The notes under the pieces: generated by a model
Seen by the model: only the letters and a program-made list of their open reading frames with translations
Database searches by the model: none
What the model was told of the DNA's origin: nothing
Position numbers and translations under genes: made by a program
Shown: one piece after another, positions 7,269-14,675 of the stretch
Numbering within the stretch: position 1 is the first letter of the stretch
Layout of the letters: each line of letters opens with the position of its first letter
Origin: Trichomonas tenax
Lineage: Eukaryota > Parabasalia > Trichomonadida > Trichomonadidae
Direction of reading: 5' to 3'
Length of the DNA: 17,767 bases
Assembly (NCBI GenBank): GCA_023091735.1
Contig: JALKBU010001047.1
Coordinates: forward strand, 1 to 17,767

Positions 7269-7305
7269 TTTTTTTATCAACTTGTTTCATATTGTTTAAA
7301 TTCTA

Positions 7306-7953
7306 TTAATACGGCAATGCAAATTCTTTGTTGTTTACACGGAAGTAAACATAAACTCCAACAAAATCTGAAAAAACTAATGATTGAGTGATTGATGATA
7401 AGAATAAATTGATATCAACATATGTAAAATAGTTGATTATCCAAGTGATGACATATACAAATCTATATAATGAAAGAATAAAAATATAATCTACCTGAAT
7501 AATATTGGTATTGAATGATTTTCTCAATAGTATGATTTGAGGAATGATACCGAAAGCTTCAATCCATACTGATATTGAATAAAGGAATGTCCATATGAAT
7601 TGAATTTTAAATCTAAATCTTGGACCAAAAATCAAAGCCAAAATCGCTGACACAACAAGGATTGTCCAATTTTTGAATCTGTCGTTATTCTTTTCATATG
7701 TTTTTTCGAATCGAATTGATACCAAGTAAATCAAATACACATATAATGAAATAATTAACAGCTTGTAAAAAATGGAAAAATATGTACCCTTGAAGATCCA
7801 TGGATTAATGTATCTAAATATAAAACAAATCAAATACAACTTCAGTGAATTCAAGGATACAGAGTTGCATCTCTTCTTCGATAATATTTTGTATAGCAAA
7901 AGAAAAATTGATGATATATGTAGAATATTCGCAAGATCAATAAGTTCAATCAT
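7306..7953 (-). CDS. ERD2: ER lumen protein retaining receptor (KDEL/HDEL receptor, ERD2 family)
   Basis: A 215-aa seven-helix membrane protein of the usual family length (about 212). In the family it binds the C-terminal KDEL-type signal of escaped ER proteins in the Golgi and returns them in COPI carriers. Recognisable family segments: RY at 47-48, FEKTYEKNNDRFKNW (82-96), WTF at 121-123 with Glu132 and IIPQI, LYRFVYVITW (162-171), FSDF (194-197) and a C-terminus ending ALPY. Arg47, Tyr48, Glu132, Trp171 and Asp196 keep family positions. Several ligand-contact positions differ from the human receptor: Arg5 is Ile5, Asp50 is Asn50, Glu117 is Gln118, Asn165 is Thr170, Arg169 is Asn174. It could therefore read an altered signal or be a divergent paralogue. 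A TTTAAAC follows the stop within about 10 nt. Confidence 0.88.
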   Translation of the reverse strand: MIELIDLANILHISSIFLLLYKILSKKRCNSVSLNSLKLYLICFIFRYINPWIFKGTYFSIFYKLLIISLYVYLIYLVSIRFEKTYEKNNDRFKNWTILVVSAILALIFGPRFRFKIQFIWTFLYSISVWIEAFGIIPQIILLRKSFNTNIIQVDYIFILSLYRFVYVITWIINYFTYVDINLFLSSITQSLVFSDFVGVYVYFRVNNKEFALPY

Positions 7954-7956
7954 TAC

Positions 7957-7966
7957 ATTGTCACAT
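7957..7966 (-). promoter_or_regulatory. GTGACA element of the ERD2 gene
   Basis: On the minus strand AAAATGTGACAATGTAATG ends with the start codon; GTGACA (7964-7959) finishes five bases before the ATG at 7953. Same orientation and core as upstream of the Rab and coiled-coil genes. Confidence 0.4.
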
Positions 7967-8043
7967 TTTCACAAAATTTACATGTCATGAAATCTTTTTA
8001 TTAGTCAAATTTTTAAATTTACATATCAGTTTAATTCTTATTT

Positions 8044-8053
8044 TTGTCAGATT
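8044..8053 (+). promoter_or_regulatory. TTGTCAGATT before the BTB gene
   Basis: TTTTGTCAGATTCTAATG leads straight into the start codon at 8057. The TGTCA core resembles an Inr (TCA) apart from G at the next position. The same TTTTGTCAG occurs at 5137-5145 upstream of the ATG at 5166. Confidence 0.35.
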
Positions 8054-8056
8054 CTA

Positions 8057-9487
8057 ATGTTTATGAGTCAAAATTGTGAGTTTATGCGTCAAATATCTCC
8101 AATGGAACAAAAGAAAACAACTTCATTTCATCTTTCATCTTCTGGTCTTGCTAATGCCAAAAGACACAATGTGAAGAATGACTTCAAGTTTTTGGTTGGA
8201 AAAAACCCACCATATAAGGAATATCCGTGCAATTCATTTTTTGCAAATTTTATCTCACCGAAAGTTGCGATGTTACATGCTTCCGATCCGAATGTGAGCT
8301 CATTTATATTACCTATCGATGATGGAAATCAAAATTTTCAGCTTGTAATGGACTTAATGTACGGACAACCAATAAAACCAACAGATATTCAAGTTTACTC
8401 GCTTCGCGAGTTTGCAAAAATACTTGGAAATGACGAATTACACAAAAAGTTTAATGATAATTCGGGAATTAACTCTACAAATGTTGTTTCTCGTCTTGAA
8501 GAGAAATATTCGAATAGAATGGATGCATCAACAGAGATAGAGTATATTGCTAAGAACATTGCTTCAATTTCTTCAAACTCATTCGCAAAAACTCCGATTA
8601 TTTTGTTGGAAAGAATTTTATCTCATCCAGATATTCTCATTGAAGACGAAGATTCTCTATTTAAGTTTATCAAGGAGATCGTTTTTTCAAGAAATCCACC
8701 ACCAATTACTTTATTCTCACATATAATTTTCGAAAACTTGAGTTCTGAAACATTAAATGAAGCGCTGAAGTTTATAAACCCAGAGACACTAACATCACAG
8801 CTTTGGGAAAGTCTTCGCGCGCGAATTGATGGAACAGTTTCAATCGAACTAGAAAAAGGCAAAAGATATTATAGAGATATCACAGAATGCAATTTTGCGC
8901 AAGAAGAGTTTGATGGCATCCTTAACATGCTTTATAAGAAGCATAAACAAAACCCAGTTGACAGCAATTTGATAGATGTCAGTGCCCATGGCGAGGAGAC
9001 ATCGAACAAAGCCAAAATTCTTTTCGATTTCAATCAATCAAAAAGTACATGGAACTTGAACGAGAAGAAAGGAAGTTATTTACTCATAGATTTCAAAGCA
9101 TCGAAAGTCAAGATCAACGGATATTCCATTAAGAGTGGAACAAGCTCTCATTGGGAGAATGATCAAAGTTGGGTTATAGAAGGCTCCAATGACAATGTGA
9201 ATTACAAAGTAATTGACGAGAAAGTTAAGAATAAGGAAATGGGTGGAAATGATCGTACTCATCACTGGACATGCCACTCTGATGAAGCTTATCGCTATAT
9301 CAGATGGAGATTAACAAAAGATGGAAATGGAAACTTGGTTTCGCGCCAGTTTGAATTATTTGGTCAATATATTGTCTATCTCGGTAAAACAGATGATCAC
9401 CCTAATGATAACTATGAAGAAGACGAGTACCCTCAGAATTTCCCATTCAGCATTAGTTATCCAAGCGCAAATACAAATATCAATTGA
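8057..9487 (+). CDS. BTB-BACK protein with C-terminal discoidin (F5/8 type C-like) domain
   Basis: A 476-aa intracellular protein without signal peptide or membrane helix. Residues about 40-130 (NDFKFLVGK, YPCNSFFANFISPKV, LVMDLMYGQPIKP, LREFAKILGNDEL) follow the BTB/POZ pattern of a buried Phe core plus a later Leu-rich helix pair. About 145-255 is helical and BACK-like (ASTEIEYIAKNIASIS, LLERILSHPDIL, LFKFIKEIV, LWESLRARI). About 285-437 is a galactose-binding-like beta-sandwich (ILFDFNQSKSTW, YLLIDFK, INGYSIKSG, SWVIEGSNDN, YRYIRWRLT, QFELFG). This arrangement belongs to a large family in trichomonads; in animals similar proteins are substrate adaptors for Cul3 ligases, but that role here is inference. 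The tail is acidic and Tyr/Asn-rich. Alternative starts at residues 3, 10 and 16 exist; the TTGTCAG element favours the first ATG. AATAAAT follows the stop by about 17 nt. Confidence 0.82.
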   Translation: MFMSQNCEFMRQISPMEQKKTTSFHLSSSGLANAKRHNVKNDFKFLVGKNPPYKEYPCNSFFANFISPKVAMLHASDPNVSSFILPIDDGNQNFQLVMDLMYGQPIKPTDIQVYSLREFAKILGNDELHKKFNDNSGINSTNVVSRLEEKYSNRMDASTEIEYIAKNIASISSNSFAKTPIILLERILSHPDILIEDEDSLFKFIKEIVFSRNPPPITLFSHIIFENLSSETLNEALKFINPETLTSQLWESLRARIDGTVSIELEKGKRYYRDITECNFAQEEFDGILNMLYKKHKQNPVDSNLIDVSAHGEETSNKAKILFDFNQSKSTWNLNEKKGSYLLIDFKASKVKINGYSIKSGTSSHWENDQSWVIEGSNDNVNYKVIDEKVKNKEMGGNDRTHHWTCHSDEAYRYIRWRLTKDGNGNLVSRQFELFGQYIVYLGKTDDHPNDNYEEDEYPQNFPFSISYPSANTNIN

Positions 9488-9938
9488 AGTTTGTTTTATT
9501 AATAAATCATGTTTTTTTTCTTTCTTTTATCCAATATTTCTTGGACATGCTCTTTTTCAAACTATAACATAACTATGATGATTTACATTATAATTCCCTG
9601 CTTTAAAATCAAAAAGTTACATCAAACATTTTGAATAGAGTCGTCAAAAGTGTCATTTTAAAATTTCCAACTTTTTGATTTTATCAGATTATATTTAAAG
9701 CTAAATCATATCTTTATAGATAGCAAAATAGATAAAACAGATTATATATAAGAAATTTTGTCAAAATAAGCATTTTTATGTTAAATTTTATTAAATTTCC
9801 ATTGTGAAAATGAATGATCATTATCTTTATTAGTAAAATATATACTATATCGTTTCATAAATCATTAAATATGACTTATGTTAAAAGATACATTCAAATA
9901 AAGCCAGAAAAATAGCAAAAACAAAAACGAAATAATAA
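9488..9938. other. AT-rich intergenic DNA
   Basis: No gene seen. It contains one inverted repeat (9604-9683) and otherwise A/T runs up to the coiled-coil gene promoter. Confidence 0.5.
9604..9683. repeat. Inverted repeat with 15-bp perfect arms
   Basis: TAAAATCAAAAAGTT (9604-9618) is perfectly mirrored by AACTTTTTGATTTTA (9669-9683) around a 50-base spacer. The spacer holds AAAAGTGTCATTTTAAAA (about 9646-9663), itself related to the start-proximal GTGACA/TGTCA motif. There is no obvious target-site duplication outside the arms. It could be a tiny mobile-element remnant, a transcript hairpin, or an AT-rich coincidence. Confidence 0.5.
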
Positions 9939-9948
9939 AAGTGACATT
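9938..9948 (+). promoter_or_regulatory. AAAGTGACATT upstream of the coiled-coil gene
   Basis: GTGACA occupies 9941-9946, 22 bases before the ATG at 9969. Same orientation as upstream of the Rab and ERD2 genes. Confidence 0.35.
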
Positions 9949-9968
9949 ATAGACGTTTAAAAAACTCA

Positions 9969-10868
9969 ATGTCGAAGATTCCTGTTCGTGGAGAGCCAGT
10001 TAAGAAAAAGAAGCTCAATGAACAAAATTTGACAGCAATTCAACTCAAGAAAATGCGTTTTACACAAGAAATAAATCAATTATACTCAGATTTGTTCGAA
10101 GAAAGGCGACAAAAGCTTTTACAAGAAAAGAAAAATACGAATTTACAGAATAAAAGAGCGGAGATGCAAAAAGATTTCGATCAACTCATTCAAAAAGCAG
10201 AAGAAGCAAAACGAGAATTAATTATTAAACTTTCTGAAATAGAGCAAGAAAATAACGAACTCTCCGAGCGCTTGCAGCGCCTTAAGCAGCACAAAGTAAC
10301 AGAACAAAAGAAAGATGAATCGTATGAAATTCAAAAGCGTGCTGAAGAAGATTTAGAGACACAGCTGCACTCAGAGATTGCTGCACTTGAATCTGAGCAT
10401 AATAGATTGCTCAGAGAAATTACAGAGAAAAAAGATAAAAAAGTCGACCTCAAGAAGAAATATAAGCGTGCGAAGGACACTTACAAGGCGCTCCTGCGTC
10501 GTTTCAAACAGATTGCGCTTGAAAAAGAGGTCAAAAAGAAGAAGAAAGAATTGGAAAAAATCAACACCGAAAACGAGATCAAAATGAAAGAAGAAGCAGA
10601 GAAAAAGAAGAATCCTATCAACGTTTACAAGAACATTCTAGATAATGCAGGCTACAATAATGAATCCTATGATATCCCAATTGTTGTCCATGAAATAGAT
10701 GAGTCTATGGAAATACTTTCTATGTCAGGCGATTCGCTTGATGAAACAGATATTTATTCGGAGTCGAATGCGATTAATGATCAAATTCGTATATTATTGT
10801 CCACTGGGCAGTATACAGAAGCAGATCCATTGATTAGAGAGCTGAAGAACCGTCTCAAGAAAAATTGA
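9969..10868 (+). CDS. Coiled-coil protein of unknown function
   Basis: A 299-aa highly charged protein. After a basic N-terminus (MSKIPVRGEPVKKKK), residues about 25-215 are almost unbroken Glu/Lys/Gln-rich heptads (for example EIEQENNELSERLQRLKQHK, then LESEHNRLLREITEKKDKK), a long dimeric coiled coil. Residues 195-218 are extremely basic (KKKKELEKIN…EKKK). A less regular acidic region (about 235-268) follows, then a final helix pair with LLSTGQYTEADPLI (276-289) and LKNRLKKN at the end. From memory, similar LLxTGxYxxxDxLI endings occur in some centrosomal or ciliary coiled-coil proteins, which would fit a flagellated cell, but I could not check this. A GTGACA element precedes the ATG by 22 nt. 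The gene converges on the karyopherin gene with a 35-bp gap. Confidence 0.75.
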   Translation: MSKIPVRGEPVKKKKLNEQNLTAIQLKKMRFTQEINQLYSDLFEERRQKLLQEKKNTNLQNKRAEMQKDFDQLIQKAEEAKRELIIKLSEIEQENNELSERLQRLKQHKVTEQKKDESYEIQKRAEEDLETQLHSEIAALESEHNRLLREITEKKDKKVDLKKKYKRAKDTYKALLRRFKQIALEKEVKKKKKELEKINTENEIKMKEEAEKKKNPINVYKNILDNAGYNNESYDIPIVVHEIDESMEILSMSGDSLDETDIYSESNAINDQIRILLSTGQYTEADPLIRELKNRLKKN

Positions 10869-10903
10869 TATATTGTTATTTTTGTTATTATATAAAAATC
10901 TTT

Positions 10904-13396
10904 TTATTCATCGTCTGTAACAAAACCATCAGCAGAAAAGCCATGAATAAGCTTGTAATCTGGGTATGTGTATTCAGAAGCTTTAAAACTTAATTGATTT
11001 TGACGAAGTATTTCTACAACTTTAAGAAGAGGAGCAAATCTTTGATTCAAAGAAGATAATTTCATCAACGCGGTCGATGCCAATGCCCTTAAGTAGTTTC
11101 CAGCATAGTATTGCTCATTTGATGTGAAATATAATATATTAACTACTTTCTCATCATCGACGTAACTTAAATCTTCATTTATCAGCATCAAAGTGAGTTC
11201 AAGATGACATACAAGGAATAAATTAGATTTGAGTTCACAGCTACGTATCAATTCTATGCAAGCAGGTATTTCTTCCGGAGTGATACCGAATCCAGTGAAA
11301 AGAGCTTTCATAAGAATGAGTACAAATGATTCGGCATCAGGGCCATCAATGATATTATTATCCTGTGAATGAAATATTATCGGGAGTGCTCTTTCTAGGA
11401 TTGTTTGCACATAGAATTTGCCATTCTTATCTTGAAAATTCATGACTTCGGGTTGTGAATCAAATAGCGAATAGAGAGGCTGAACAACATCCCTTAAATA
11501 AGAATGAAATGTAGTATTATCCAAATAATATAGAACTACATTGGTATACAATGGAAATACCTCAGGAACTGAAAGAGTTGAGGACATCAATTTAACAATA
11601 TGGCTCATTTCAAAATCCAAGTCATAATGTTCAAAGATTTTTGAAATTGTTTCAAAGTAAATTTGATAAATTTCTTGAATATTGATGTATGGTGTCATGA
11701 CTGATAAAATTAGCTCTATGTTTTGGCATAACTGAATTGAAATTGCTTCAAAAAGTGGATCGCCAATTGACTCGATCATTGATGCGAACTGTTCCTTTAA
11801 ATTTTCATTGAATAATTGAATCATATCATCGCTCTTTTCAGTGATGTGAATTGCAAAAAATGGAATGGTTTCGTTTAATTCTCTGTTGAGGAAAAGCTCG
11901 TTCAGTCGCAATAAAATATCTAATGTTTCTACATTCGCATACTCTTGATTTCCAACTTTCATAGAATTTCTTATCAATCTTAGTGCAAGCGTTAGATAAA
12001 TCTGATCAGTGATGTTTGCCTCAAAGTTTCTGTTAAATAAGAAATCTAGGGATAAAGTAAAACTTCTATTAAAATATGGATAAATAGAAATAAATTCTAA
12101 ATCAACAAAATCGACTTCAGTGCTTTGTATCTCTTGGATAGTGGGTCCAATATATTGTTCTCCATATTGAGAAATTAATTCATCTGAAGCGTAATCTTCC
12201 ATGTTGATCAGATATTGGACAAGCGAAGCTATTAAAAATTCTAGTTCTTTGCTAAGGCCGTTATTATATAGCAAATCTAATATTCCAAAATTTCGATGAG
12301 TTTCGTAATACTTTATAACATAAACAGCGCATGCTGTTTTGAGAGATGCGTACCAATCATAATAATCCTTTTCTAAATGGCAGTCAAAATTAATATTAAA
12401 TGTTTTTTCAGCATCAGCTTCATCAAAATCTGTTATTGTAGACCCATGAAGAAGACAAGGAACTAATCGCTGAATCTGCTCCATTGATGTGAACCTAATA
12501 TTCTGACCTAGGAAATATATTATAAGTGCGTAATCAATACCCAAGTTCATACAATTTTCTATTAAAACAATAATTACTTCAAAGAGGTTTTGAAATGCAG
12601 AATTGTATAAAGGAGAAGAACTGTGTTTGTTGCCGTAGATGGCTATCAGAAATTTGATAATTGTGGATATTATTATATTAACTTCAGGATAAGATAGTAG
12701 AGTTTGATTTGTAAAACATTGAATTACATTTGCCATAAAAATTATGGTATTTTGAATAAATTCATCTGAATTGGCTTTTACAAACTGATCAGGAAATTTC
12801 CTCAAATTTTCGAATGCAATTTTTAGGCCTATCAGTGCTTGCTGCAAACTAACTTGTTCATTTTGTAATTGATTGAATAACTCCTGGACAAGATTCATTA
12901 GGTTTTGATATGATTCGGTGTTCATTAAACCGTTTTTTTTAAGCATATAACTGTAAATGGAAACTGTTTTGTGTAAACCGATAGTGCCTTCACTTAGCAA
13001 ATTTGAAAATTGTTCTTCAATTTTGTCAAACATTTCAAAGAGGAATTCTAAAATTTCTTCTATATACACATCACTCAACATGAGAGATTGCTTTGCTGCT
13101 TCTATTGTTAAATTGCTTAAAACTTCATCTTTTGGAATTGTTTGTATGTAAAAAAACTCCATGCTTTTAAGCTTCTTCACGCATGATAGAATGGCTGCAT
13201 TTGTAAATTGTTGAATATTTGGGGCCAATTGGATCTCTCCATTCATTAAATGAAACGTATATAATGGAAATTCGGCATGACTCGGGAAACCTTCAATTAA
13301 TTCCTGAACACTTTCATCCACTTCTGTGGTGTTTCTGCCCCCTAATTGGATTTGAGCGTAGATTTGGGTGAGAAAATCTTCTTGTGAATAACTCAT
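10904..13396 (-). CDS. Importin-beta-like karyopherin (HEAT-repeat transport receptor)
   Basis: An 830-aa all-helical protein. The N-terminus resembles an importin-beta N-terminal domain: VQELIEGF (30-37), FPLYTFHLM (43-51), then IQQFTNAAILSCVKKLKS (61-78), matching the IRQLAAILLKNLIK pattern of that domain. The rest is a chain of hydrophobic helix pairs with an acidic loop (DFDEADAE, 323-330) such as karyopherins use for RanGTP or cargo. Length is close to importin-beta family members, slightly short. Expected role: carrying proteins or RNA through nuclear pores under Ran control; import versus export cannot be told. Start: the longer frame opens with GTG at 13444, but the first ATG (13396, MSYSQEDFLTQ) lies 11 nt downstream of the initiator TCACTTTTT, so I chose it. 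The stop forms TAAAA. Class assigned by pattern, not by a clear signature. Confidence 0.6.
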   Translation of the reverse strand: MSYSQEDFLTQIYAQIQLGGRNTTEVDESVQELIEGFPSHAEFPLYTFHLMNGEIQLAPNIQQFTNAAILSCVKKLKSMEFFYIQTIPKDEVLSNLTIEAAKQSLMLSDVYIEEILEFLFEMFDKIEEQFSNLLSEGTIGLHKTVSIYSYMLKKNGLMNTESYQNLMNLVQELFNQLQNEQVSLQQALIGLKIAFENLRKFPDQFVKANSDEFIQNTIIFMANVIQCFTNQTLLSYPEVNIIISTIIKFLIAIYGNKHSSSPLYNSAFQNLFEVIIVLIENCMNLGIDYALIIYFLGQNIRFTSMEQIQRLVPCLLHGSTITDFDEADAEKTFNINFDCHLEKDYYDWYASLKTACAVYVIKYYETHRNFGILDLLYNNGLSKELEFLIASLVQYLINMEDYASDELISQYGEQYIGPTIQEIQSTEVDFVDLEFISIYPYFNRSFTLSLDFLFNRNFEANITDQIYLTLALRLIRNSMKVGNQEYANVETLDILLRLNELFLNRELNETIPFFAIHITEKSDDMIQLFNENLKEQFASMIESIGDPLFEAISIQLCQNIELILSVMTPYINIQEIYQIYFETISKIFEHYDLDFEMSHIVKLMSSTLSVPEVFPLYTNVVLYYLDNTTFHSYLRDVVQPLYSLFDSQPEVMNFQDKNGKFYVQTILERALPIIFHSQDNNIIDGPDAESFVLILMKALFTGFGITPEEIPACIELIRSCELKSNLFLVCHLELTLMLINEDLSYVDDEKVVNILYFTSNEQYYAGNYLRALASTALMKLSSLNQRFAPLLKVVEILRQNQLSFKASEYTYPDYKLIHGFSADGFVTDDE

Positions 13397-13400
13397 AAAT

Positions 13401-13411
13401 AAAAAGTGACA
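13401..13411 (-). promoter_or_regulatory. Initiator TGTCACTTTTT of the karyopherin gene
   Basis: On the minus strand TGTCACTTTTTATTTATG runs into the start codon; the A of TCA is 11 nt upstream of the ATG at 13396. It fits the T. vaginalis Inr and shares its core with the AAAAGTGACA boxes at 109-143 read in reverse. Confidence 0.5.
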
Positions 13412-13508
13412 ATAAAATGCCAAATTTTGAGACAATCCAGGCACTTTGATGTTTAGGGCTCAAAACAAAATCAAACATTATTTCTAAGGATGTAGTTTTG
13501 GAAGAACC

Positions 13509-13754
13509 TTAGGAAAATGCAAAAACGCCTAAAAATTCATCTTCCAAGCGACGATTATTTTTTGTATATTTTTGGAAATTGCTAAAAAACGGCTGCAAAA
13601 TGTCAGTATTCAATTTTTCAACTTCCCAAATTCTTCAACGAGCAGCTCCATAACCAGTCCTTTTCTTGCTAAGCTGAGAGACGGTTTTTCTCCTTACCTG
13701 CAGCTGATTCATTCCCTTCCAAACAGTCTCCGGAGCTGCTCTTTTCAGTCCTGA
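13509..13754 (-). pseudogene. Gene remnant with one in-frame TGA
   Basis: On the minus strand one frame runs from 13754 to TAA at 13511-13509, 81 codons, interrupted once by TGA at 13637-13635. The upper part reads GLKRAAPETVWKGMNQLQ, then a basic QLSKKRTGYGAAR; after the stop it continues RIWEVEKLNTDILQPFF and RRLEDEFLGVFAFS. Both halves look like real protein, the DNA is GC-richer than its flanks, and no start codon or initiator introduces it. I read it as an internal or C-terminal fragment of a decayed gene. Family unknown. A 60-codon plus-strand frame over the same DNA has only a TTG start and is probably its shadow. GAGCAGCTCC and GGAGCTGCTC form an inverted repeat within the block. Confidence 0.45.
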
Positions 13755-14189
13755 TTAGATCTAAGATTTGAAATTCTTTAACAGCACTATATATGTTTTG
13801 TCGTTTCTTATGAATTTACACTCCGTTTTTAATAGAATGATAGTACAATGGATTCAATAATCACATTTTTTCTCTAGAATATATTTCGATTTGGTAAAAT
13901 ATATCGAATTAAACAAAGTTAAATTTATAGAAATCAGTGAAATACTATGTAAAGCAGATTAGTGGGTAATATACATACATATTCCACAATTTAAATAATC
14001 AAAAGGAATATATCAAAAAATAGACTGATTTGTTTTGCTAACCACTTACATTTATCATTTTCTGTTAAATTAAGTTCAAAAGCACTTATATAACTATAAT
14101 AATAATTTTTGGTTATATGTGGAAAAGTTATAATCTAAACAATATTGATCTTTATGAGTATGTAACTATATTCTGTTTTAATACATTAT

Positions 14190-14402
14190 TTATTTTATCA
14201 ATACGATAAATGTTTGTATAAAATGTCGAAAATTAAAAAAAAACGAAGATTTTTGAGTTTTGCTCTTCAAATTCTCAACGACTTTAATTGTTTCTTCATC
14301 ATTCCCATGTGAGACAAAATCTACGTTATAACTTGCTATTAGCTTGTTTGTAATAAACTTATGAGCCACGCACTTTTTCGTGCAAAAATGAGACTCCCCT
14401 TC
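14190..14402 (-). pseudogene. Gene remnant, minus strand (70 codons, no start)
   Basis: The minus-strand frame is open from 14402 (just after a TAG) to TAA at 14192-14190. It reads EGESHFCTKKCVAHKFITNK, then LIASYNVDFVSHGNDEETIK and VVENLKSKTQKSS, after which it drifts into Phe-rich low complexity. The first 50 codons have a convincing protein composition with a Cys-x3-Cys. There is no ATG and an upstream stop, so this is a C-terminal fragment. AAATAAAT follows the stop. Family unknown; I cannot tell whether it belonged to a host gene or a mobile element. Confidence 0.4.
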
Positions 14403-14489
14403 CTATGCTTGAATTCGCGTACCACTGTGTTATGCTTTATCTATTAAATATAAATCTAGCTTTTAAGTTAGGTATCACGGTGAGAGTAA

Positions 14490-14651
14490 ATATCAAAACC
14501 AACTTTAACAGCGGCATGGCGCATTCCAGAAACTCTTCTGGAAGCAAACGGAGTAAGCTGGCTCGCTGAGGATAGTGATAATGAGGAAGATGAGGAAGGC
14601 AATGATTCAGATGATTTTGTCGATGAAGGCGAGGAAGACTCCGACTTTTAA
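14490..14651 (+). pseudogene. C-terminal remnant with long acidic tail
   Basis: The plus-strand frame opens after TAA (14487-14489) and ends in TAATAAATAAAT from 14649. It reads ISKPTLTAAWRIPETLLEAN, GVSWLAEDSDNEEDEEG, then more Asp/Glu/Ser to EEDSDF. The AAW-x-IPETLLEANGVSWL helix plus a closing acidic tail is clearly protein-like and ends with a trichomonad-style TAAA signal, but there is no start codon. Similar short helix plus acidic endings occur in some DDE transposases of the pogo type; that is only a guess. It lies tail to tail, 24 bases from the remnant at 14676. Confidence 0.5.
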
Positions 14652-14675
14652 TAAATAAATCTACTGTTTTAAACT

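Noticed and set aside
13397..13444. N-terminal extension of the karyopherin
   Set aside because: Begins with GTG and lies across the initiator; the ATG at 13396 is the credible start.
13572..13754. 60-codon plus-strand frame
   Set aside because: Opens with TTG and lies antisense to a longer, more protein-like minus-strand frame.
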